Shown here: positions 55,984 to 64,000 of the stretch, in pieces | Numbering within the stretch: the stretch's first letter is position 1 | Layout of the letters: each line of letters opens with the position of its first letter | Source: Typha latifolia | Lineage: Eukaryota > Streptophyta > Magnoliopsida > Poales > Typhaceae | NCBI GenBank assembly: GCA_019914945.1 | Contig: CM034113.1 | Span: forward strand, 1,550,001 to 1,614,000 | DNA: 64,000 nucleotides | Direction: 5' to 3' | The notes under the pieces: generated by a model | Seen by the model: only the letters and a program-made list of their open reading frames with translations | The model's database searches: none | What the model was told of the DNA's origin: nothing | Translations under genes and position numbers: made by a program

Positions 55984-56558
55984 GGGTTAAACACATTTTA
56001 TCCTCCTCTATTTATGCCTAAAATTATTTTACTCTCATGTACTTTAAAAAGTTTCAAACAAATCCCTATACTTACGACTAAAGTGAACCGTTATATTGTC
56101 TAACTTAACGGGGGGGCGTGACCAAATGACTAAAATGCCCCGTCAGTTTCTTAGGCTAAACTGACGAGGTTTGCTTTATTTTTTTTTCTGTTTGGATTAC
56201 ATCATCTCCTTCCCTAGGGTTTTTGAGATTTGGCGCAAAAATCGTAGATCGTCGAATAGTTGGAAAGAGACTATTGGTGGGAAAGAAAGCAAAAGGAAGA
56301 TAGAAAATGTGTGAAAAGAAAAAAAAAATAGCCTTATATAAGAGGGAAGGGTAGTTTGGTCCTTAAAAAACTAGAAATTAAGGAAAATAACCCCGCCAGC
56401 TGTTAAAGTAATTTGGCCGCGCCCCGTTAAGTTAGAAAGTAAAAATGACGGTATCACTTTAGTCGTAAGTATATGAACTGGTTTGAGACTTTTCAAAATA
56501 CAGTGGGGTAAAATAATTTTGGGCATAAGTAAAAGGAGGTAAAATATATTTAACCCGC
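55984..56558. mobile_element. Mutator-type non-autonomous element (MITE), 575 bp
   Basis: Terminal inverted repeats of about 135 bp. The left end reads GGGTTAAACACATTTTATCC and onward. The reverse complement of the right end reads GGGTTAAATATATTTTACCT and stays alignable through AAAATTATTTTAC, ATACTTACGACTAAAGTG and CTAACTTAACGGGG. A perfect 9-bp direct repeat, TACATTAAT, flanks it (55975-55983 and 56559-56567). Long inverted ends with a 9-bp duplication are the signature of the Mutator superfamily. The centre is non-coding, so it depends on an outside transposase. Confidence 0.88.
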
Positions 56559-57594
56559 TACATTAATTTTGTTTGGTGGTCCCTAAGGCAGATAGAAAAA
56601 AAAATGATTTTTTTTTGGTTTTGACAAGCACACGAAGGACTTGAGTCAAAGTCTGTTTTGTTGGAGAAGAATCAATTGACTCCAAAACATTAGAAGTGAG
56701 AATCAACCTAACCCAAATGTTAAGCTAATCAGTTAAAGGCTTAAGAGTCCATATGTTCGATGGGATGTTCTTCTCTCCAAATTGTCTCATTCCTCTCCAC
56801 TTTCTCTAATGCAACGTGCTAAGAAGTTCAATTCAAACTTGACTTTGGATTATTCACAAACCTAATTTTAAGCCTCATAGGTCTTTTTTCTCATTGCCCG
56901 GAGGGTTCTTCCTCCCCTCACTGTTGCCCCTGTCGTTGTTGTCCTTTATTGCTATTTCCATTGATATCGGTTGTCACCACCTCTCTTCTTTTTATCTTTT
57001 TTCTTTATCATCGATGTCTGTTGTGCATCATCCGCCTCTTTTATTATATGTGAGTCCTAAGGTTTAATATTTTATTTTATTTTATCGGAATGTTTATTTT
57101 TATAACCAAGTAGAGGGATTGTGTCAAAGGACTATCGTTTTATCCTCCTCCTCCCACCCACTCAATTCGTGTATCAACCTATTTTATTGAATAAATAAAA
57201 TTTGTGCTTACGAACTTTCCCTAAAGAAAGAATATTTTGGAGCCTCTCTCAAGCTCGAGCCTATATTGGGTCACTTGATAAATAGATTCAAATATATTTC
57301 AAATTAAGCTTAATTCAAGAACTAAATTTGAATTGAAACTGGAGTGGCTTTGTAAAATCAAATTATTCGGAGCTTGATCGAGCTGAGCTCCTAGCTTGGC
57401 TTGAAATATTTTTCGAATCTAAGTGAAAGCATCAAACTTGAATTGATTAGATTAAGCTCATGCCTATCTCAAGCTTGACTCCCAATTTCGAAACAGCCTA
57501 TTTAAAATCAAGCTTGAACTCAATCTTCGATAATTTACACTCTATAAAATCAAATTAAATATGTAACTAAATTAAATCTTATTTATTATGTATG

Positions 57595-57597
<3 letters not shown>

Positions 57598-57638
<41 letters not shown>
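57598..57638. repeat. (AT)n microsatellite
   Basis: About 20 uninterrupted AT units. Confidence 0.95.
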
Positions 57639-57642
<4 letters not shown>

Positions 57643-57941
57643 GTAATATATAAGTAAAGCCTCTAGTAGACCTTGGACAAAAGGTACGGAGAATATAGGA
57701 ATAATTTAATAATAATCACTAGGGTTGATTAGTGGGTTAGGCTTCAATCATTTCAACGACAGTTATGCAAGATTCTTAGAGATAACTCCACTTATCACCA
57801 TTTTTTATATATATTTTTTTAACATTTTCTTTTACTCCATATGACCTCTGAACTAATTTTCTTTTTAGTTTAGATATCTATATAATTACTTTTTTTCTTG
57901 ATTTAAGGAGATACATGTAATTTTTTTTTCAGAGGGTAAAC

Positions 57942-58457
57942 TGTTATGAACCAGATTTGGAACGATCCTTCTATAGAATGATCATGGGGATTTTGAAGGG
58001 TAGTAATCTCAGAAGTTAGGGTTCTAATAGATTTGAAATAAAGTCAATCAGAGATCTAGAATGAAAGTTATGGTAAAAATAGTAGAGTAATGTTAAATAG
58101 GGCAGAACGGTAATTAACCGACATTGCAGCGGTCGTCGGAGGGTAGTGGACGGGTAGGGTGGCTGTTGGTGGAAGAAGGTGGCTAGGATTTGGAAGGACA
58201 GGATGCTTTTATGGTTATGATCTACTCCTGGAAAGATAAGGCGATCTAACGGCTACAACAATAAGAAATATTTGGCTAAACTCAGATTCATTCTATTATT
58301 ATCATCAACAATGTCCACTCCTATTTATAGGAGTAAAAATTCCTAACGGATGGAATCAACGTGCGGATTATTATTCAATTTATTTAAAATTCAAATAATA
58401 AGATAAAGCTAACTAACTAACTTGACTTGACTTAACCCATGTGGTCGGATCGTAACA
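57942..58457 (+). mobile_element. Solo LTR 1, 516 bp, perfect target duplication
   Basis: It begins TGTTATGAACC and ends GGATCGTAACA. A perfect 5-bp duplication TAAAC flanks it (57937-57941 and 58458-58462). A related copy lies at 61553-62030. The exact duplication around a single LTR shows loss of the internal region by LTR-LTR recombination. Confidence 0.85.
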
Positions 58458-59025
58458 TAAACATAAATAATAAAAGAGTTTAAAGAGTGTATATGAAAAA
58501 TAATAATAACTTACAAATTTAAGTAGAATTATGCAAGACTCCTGCGTTCCCGTAGTTGAGCTGATTTGGTTCATTTGGCTCCCACTATGACTCCTTACTT
58601 TGGTGGAAGCTTCATTCACGCAGCTGACTTGGAGTCAACCTCCAATATTCTTTTTAATCATGAGAGAGACTAGACTTCTATCATGGATTCATGGGTACAA
58701 TTAATCTATTCTATTGTGTAAGAATATTATCAACTAGGGTTTGCTTCATGAGGAGGAGTAGTAGCAGTAGTAACCAATAAAGGATTTGATTGTATATCTG
58801 AGATCTAGTGAATATATGTCTACAGACTTTTTATAAAACAATAAAAAGAATATTATCTATCAAATTGGCTAAAGTTAGTGTAATTCTAGCTAGCTGTTTT
58901 GGGTGAATATCCTTGCAAGTTGCAATCCAGATTGCAACAAATTCCTCCAATATAATTAAATGAGGTAATGTACATCTAAGTAGTTGGGTAGAAACTAATT
59001 TCTTGATAGACATACTGAAAATCAC

Positions 59026-59040
<15 letters not shown>

Positions 59041-59056
<16 letters not shown>

Positions 59057-59368
59057 GCCAATGATGAATGTTATCTGTGATAGCTTAGGTTGAGTTTACT
59101 CTTAATAAGTCCGATATGATTATTATTTTCTTAAAATGTGTGCTATATTAAGATATTTTTTGACAATTCACCTAAATGATAGTTGTCATGATAATATGAT
59201 TATGAGACTCGAGCAAATCCCTAATATCTTATATAATAATTAGGGCAAGGGCATGACAATAATTAAATAGTGTTACCCCACATGAGAACAAAATACTCCT
59301 ATTATTTGCACGAGTATAGAATATAAGTATATTGGACTCGGTTCAAAGCATAATCATAATAATTCTAA
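59041..59368 (+). mobile_element. Fragment of a Copia-like internal region
   Basis: The segment aligns with about 21560-21840 inside the reductase intron element. Shared blocks include AGTCC.ATA, TTTTGAYAAYTCACCTAA, GATTATG and, near the end, TTCAARGCATA. No LTR is attached here. Confidence 0.5.
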
Positions 59369-59540
59369 GGGATAATTTCCTTTTCACCTCTTGAACTATC
59401 GTCATTTTCTACCAATGACCCCCTGAAGGGGTCAAGTGAGGTATTTTCTAATAATTCAGGGGACCATTATGTACCAAAAAAAGTTCAAGAGTCATTGTGG
59501 AAAAGTGTGATAGTTCAGAAGGTGAAAAAGAAAATTTTCC
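59369..59540. mobile_element. Small MITE, 172 bp
   Basis: The left end GGGATAATTTCCTTTTCACC (then TCTTGAACTATC) is mirrored at the right end by GATAGTTCAGAAGGTG and AAAAAGAAAATTTTCC. Inner parts also pair, so most of the element forms one hairpin. It lies directly next to the retrotransposon fragment at 59041-59368. Confidence 0.7.
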
Positions 59541-61552
59541 TATTAATATAATTATTGATTCTTATCCTAATTTAATCATTGTAAGGTGCAAGTTTAAATA
59601 AAAAGTACTAAGCAGTGATATAGTGATGATACATAGTGTAAATCTCAGACCATATTGACATATGTAAATATTTATGATTTTAAATCCCTTTGCATGGCAC
59701 TCTTATAAATTTGAGAATTTAAAATTTTAAAAATTAAAAAAGAAAGGAATTTAACTCACAATAGTTTCATAATTTTAATAGGTAAGTGAAACAATCATAA
59801 AATGACTATATTTTAAATACTATAGGCTAACAATTACTAAGTAGGTTACAATAGTTTAAAAGGATTTTAAAGGCTTCTAAACACCTATAGTTACTCCCAC
59901 CTATGAAAAAAAACACAATAACATCAAATTAAAACACCACAAAACACTTGCTATTTCTTTTTTTTTTCTTTTTATTACATACTATTTTTTCCGGTTCGAA
60001 ATGCTAATCGGCGACGTAAAAACAAAGTTTTAGACAAATAATTCTACATAAAGGATTGACTCCAAGTCTTCCTTTGTTTTAATTTTCATTTTTTATTATA
60101 AATAAAGAAAGACTTGAGCTCATATCTGGAGGGATGGAGATGAATCAAGATGTGTGTCAGTTTGTGGTGATTTTTCCACACTAGAAGTCTAGTCTGTCTA
60201 AGATTAGAAATGGATGGTGCTAATTTGAGTCAAATCAGCCCTATGAATGCTTTATAATGTGATTTTTCCACGTAGCAAAAAGTGATAATTTTCTAGAAAT
60301 CTATCACTTTATAATGTTCGGATAAAAGATATTACGAGCTAAGTAGAGTCGATCTGCAACAGGGATCTGAACGTCGGTTAAGAAAAATAATAGTTCGTGG
60401 AGATAGAAGGTGGCGGATCTCGATCGAAGAAGATAAATACAGTTGGTGATATAAAAGAAATAATTTACCTATACTCTTAGATTATTCTTACAAGGCTAAA
60501 ATAATTCTCAATTCTTCAATAGATCAAAAGAAGATTGACCGCTCTATATATAGCGTTCAAATATAAGTCCTACTAGGATTAGCCCTAGTGGCTTATATAA
60601 AAATAAATATAACTAAGAGATAAATATGACTAAGAGATAATTAGCCCTCTTTTCATAGGGTCTACTTCTCTGTAGGGTCTACTTCTCTTGATGCAATCTC
60701 TAAGGCTCTTATTGCTTGAATTGATCTGATTTGGCTCGGACAATGTCAAGAGAAAGTAAAATGAGAAGTAAGCTCTTCACTTTTCTAAACCCACCTAATT
60801 TTATTTTTCGTTTCACTTTTTATTCTATAAAATATAAAAAAGTTGCACTTTTTATATTTTTTTTATATACTATATATTATCATTAATTATAATAATTACT
60901 TATTTTCATTAAATTTTTTTAATTTTTACTAAATACTAATAAATTATAATTACTTACTATAAGTGTCATCAACCAAACACACAGGAAAAGGAACTAACCA
61001 CTTACTTCCATAATTAATATGAAACAACAGGGAAAAATTGCCAATCTAAAATTCGTAGTCATGGTTAATTAATTGCATGACGAGTTACGTTTCACAATTC
61101 CTAGAAATCGAAATTCTAATTTTCATACATTTCTTTCGAGTAATTTTACTTACCTAATTACTAAAATTTTATCAAAGAGTAACATCAAACATCCACGTAA
61201 AAATGAGCTTTGAAGGGTGTACATGGAAAATATAAAATTTAAAAGGATATATATCCAAATATAAAATTTGGATGGTATACATACATAAAAAAAAGGACCC
61301 CTTATGCATACAAAATAATATTATAAGAACTTAATGGTGCTCTAATTAAATATGATCCAATATTATACTATAGATTGAAGGATTGAAGGATAAAAGCGTG
61401 ACTATCCAAACCATAACTAATGGGAATACAGGGAACCATTATCTGAGGATAAATACTATGTGTTTTGCGGTAGTATACATTAGTATATGTTGATATTCTC
61501 TGCATGGAATTTGGAATGTTAAAAGATGATGTTATTTTTTCCTAAACTATTA

Positions 61553-62030
61553 TGTTACGGATCTGTCATCCTGAGATTTTAGGAATAGTAATCTCATAAG
61601 TCTCAGATCGAAGTCAATCAGAGATCCGGAAAGAAAGTTATAATTAAAATAGTGAAGATAGATAGATTAGAAAGGACAGAACAGTAAATATCTGACGTTG
61701 TGGCGGTCGTTGGTGGACGGCCAAGGGTAGCATGGCTGGTGAACGAAGAAGGTGGCTAAGGTTTAAAAAGTTGGGATATTTTCACGATCTACTTCTAGAA
61801 AGATAAAGCGATCTAACGACTACAATAAAAGATAAGCACGAAAATAATAACTTAATACGATGTCCACTTCTATTTATTGGAGTAAAAATCTCTAGCAGAT
61901 CAGATCCACATATGGATTATTCGATTTATTTGAAATTCAAAATAATAAGATAAAGGCTAAGTAACTAACTTGACTCAACTCGACTTGAGTCGACTTGAGT
62001 CGACTTAACCGATGTGGTCGGATCTTAACA
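61553..62030 (+). mobile_element. Solo LTR 2, 478 bp, perfect target duplication
   Basis: It begins TGTTACGGATC and ends GGATCTTAACA and aligns along its length with the LTR at 57942-58457. A perfect 5-bp duplication TATTA flanks it (61548-61552 and 62031-62035). Near its 3' end CGACTTGAGT is repeated in tandem. Confidence 0.85.
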
Positions 62031-62533
62031 TATTACTATCATTTCTCAACTTTTTTAAATTCATATTGCTGTGTAGTATTATTGTCTAGATGAATCATTT
62101 TATCTTTTGGTTGAAAATCATATAATGCATTAATTTGTTAGTGATTATGCTTTCACTAATGTGATGCTCAATTTCTTTGAGCAGTTAAGTAATCTGAATC
62201 AAAACCATTAATGATCTTTCGCCTTCTTTTTTGGTCTTAATTTCCTTATTCTTTCTTCTTCTTTTTCGTCTTCACAGCAGCAGATATTGAAATTTTTCAA
62301 ATTTTCACATATGACACATCAATCATGCAATTTTACACCATAAAATTCCACCTATAACTCATAATACTGTATCAGAAATTCTCTATAAATATTCAAACAA
62401 CATGAACTTACCCTTATTATGAGATTTATTTTTTCCTTTCAATCATCCTAGAGAACACTTGTGTCGGCAGTTTTTTATTTTTATATCTCTCAGCTGTTGC
62501 ATGATTTCTCATTGAATTCACGCATGATGTTCC

Positions 62534-64000
62534 TCAACTGTCGCAGAAACTCTCCTTGATTTTAGATAACTCCCTAATGATATCTCCTGTTTGCATACGC
62601 TCCGCTGATAATTCCTTAGAACACAGAATGCCAATTCTAAGGACAGATGTTATGCAATTTATTCTTCTTCTCCTGATATCAACTCTTTTCTGTGCCTCTT
62701 TAATAGGTTCTCCAAGTATGTCCTCTAAGGGTAGGTTTGGATCCATGACGTCAAACACTTGGTTTAGTAGTGCCATCTCAACATATGTGTGAAGGCTAAG
62801 ACCTTCTTTGAAAGAGTCATTAGTGGGTCTCTTCCCTGTGAACATCTCTAGCAGGAGTATCCCATAGCTATAGATATCGCCATGAGTGGACACTTTGTTA
62901 GCCATGCCGTACTCTGAAATAGTGATACTGCATGTCAGTTCGAGTATGATCACATTGGATAGAGTAATTATAAAGATAATGACCAATTATAAAGATCAAA
63001 ACAAGGAACTAAATCAAAAGGTGCACCTGGAGCAACATATCCAATTGTCCCTTTTAGAGCTGCTGAATTGGTTGATTTCTGAGAGGATAAACTAGCAGAT
63101 GCTTCAAGGAACCTCGCCAATCCAAAGTCACCCACACGAGCAACCATGTCATCATCAAGAAGAACATTGCTAGGCTTAAGATCGCAGTGAACAATGGGAA
63201 TTGGACCGTGGTGGTGAAGATAATCCAATGCAGATGCCACATCAATGGCAATATTTAGCCTTTGGATGAAGCTCAACACTCGGCTTTGCTCCTCCACTTG
63301 TGGATGTAGCCATTGGTCTAGACTCCCATTAGGTAAATATTCGAAAACTAGAGCTTTGAAATCGTTACCTCTAAAATCAACACTTGAACAGGCTGTCAAT
63401 ATTTTGACAAGATTCCGGTGTCGAATGCATCTCAGCGTTTCACACTCTGCAGTGAAACTTCTAAGGGCTCCTCGTTGTTGGAGGTTAAGTACTTTTACAG
63501 CAACAACATTATGCTCTTTAGCATCTATGTTTCCTTTGTATACAGAACCAAAGCTTCCCACACCAATCAAATTAGTAGAAGAGAACCCTTCTGTTGCTCC
63601 TACCAGATCAGCATAAGAGATCCACATGTATGGTTCACTTGAATGTGTCATATTTGATGGCTCCTTTCTTGAATTACGCCTCCAATATTGAGCTGCAGCA
63701 GTAAAAGAGAGGAGTATGATACAAGAGAGGAGTGCGGCAGAAATTGAGATGATCACTATCAGTTCGGGAGATGGATGCTTCTTCTTCTTCTTCTTAGATG
63801 TCTTGACGGGGCATTGCGGCAACTTGAGTTCTGAGATGCCTCCACATAACATACTATTTCCAACTATTGAGATTGCACTTGCATTATTGAAAACTCCTTG
63901 TAATGGCACTTCACCCTCGAAATTGTTAAAGGAGAGATTCAGAGAGCTCAGTTCACTAAAAGTTGCTAGAAACTCCGGAATGGGTCCAGACAAGTTGTTG
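62534..64000 (-). CDS. LRR receptor-like kinase, second tandem copy (N-terminal part outside window)
   Basis: Minus strand, exons 64000-63027 and 62913-62534 with a 113-bp intron at the same site as in the first copy. The visible part starts inside the penultimate repeat ([11 protein letters not shown]) and continues through the last LRR, the membrane segment and the kinase ([31 protein letters not shown]). It is nearly identical to the gene at 52105-55855 and also non-RD. The C terminus is shorter: after SFC it ends DS, where the first copy continues [12 protein letters not shown]. The frame is open to the window edge; the signal peptide and about 25 repeats must lie to the right. Confidence 0.92.

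Larger units (their letters stand above)
56568..62533. other. Intergenic region between the two receptor kinases
   Basis: No gene is seen. It holds an (AT)n microsatellite (57598-57638), an AGCTT-rich degenerate stretch (57240-57540), two related solo LTRs (57942-58457, 61553-62030), a retrotransposon fragment with a nested small MITE (59041-59540), a TTA microsatellite (59031-59056) and, from about 62040, sequence duplicated from the 3' flank of the first kinase. Confidence 0.65.

Noticed and set aside
57942..62030. One intact 4-kb LTR retrotransposon
   Set aside because: Each LTR has its own perfect target duplication, and the sequence between them shows no gag or pol.

Overview
The window is nuclear DNA of a flowering plant. 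Evidence: genes are split by introns with GT/AG borders, intergenic DNA is AT-rich and full of retrotransposon debris, and a piece of plastid rRNA gene is embedded in it. First exons are GC-rich (GAUT8-like, trihelix, callose-binding and FHA genes) and introns are AT-rich and often over 2 kb. That gradient suggests a monocot, probably not a grass; I do not name a species.

Layout, left to right. 355-681 is the last exon of a CCCH zinc-finger gene. 0.7-5.5 kb is degenerate repeats. 5526-5981 is a small secreted cysteine-rich protein gene. 6.3-7.9 kb holds a tandem duplication, a MITE-like inverted repeat and a SINE. 10379-11539 (minus) is a class V chitinase-like gene whose catalytic motif is destroyed. 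12.8-16.3 kb holds two LTR-type elements. 16835-23107 is an 11-exon plastidial 3-oxoacyl-ACP reductase gene with a 2-kb inverted-LTR structure in intron 9. 24382-28200 encodes an X8-domain, GPI-anchored plasmodesmal callose-binding-type protein. 28.6-31.3 kb is a dead L1-type LINE ending just upstream of an FHA2-type gene (31634-37556). 38.2-38.4 kb has two strong hairpins. 39.15-40.55 kb is a plastid-derived 23S rRNA fragment. 41026-42033 (minus) is a trihelix factor. 42.3-47.2 kb is repeats, including an 18-bp minisatellite. 47316-49671 is a GAUT8/QUASIMODO1 homologue with a one-base frameshift. 51.3-64 kb is a tandem pair of LRR-XII receptor kinase genes (the second runs off the right edge), separated by solo LTRs and MITEs.

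The genes are unrelated housekeeping, cell-wall and defence functions and not a functional cluster. Thematic links are the cell wall (GAUT8, callose-binding protein, chitinase-like protein) and defence (the receptor kinases, possibly the chitinase-like and cysteine-rich proteins). I found no CRISPR, operon or clearly new multi-gene system. The most unusual items are the catalytically dead GH18 protein, the inverted LTR pair inside the reductase gene, the GAUT8 frameshift, the odd substitution pattern in the plastid insert, a three-copy tRNA-derived SINE family, and a hexapeptide-coding minisatellite.
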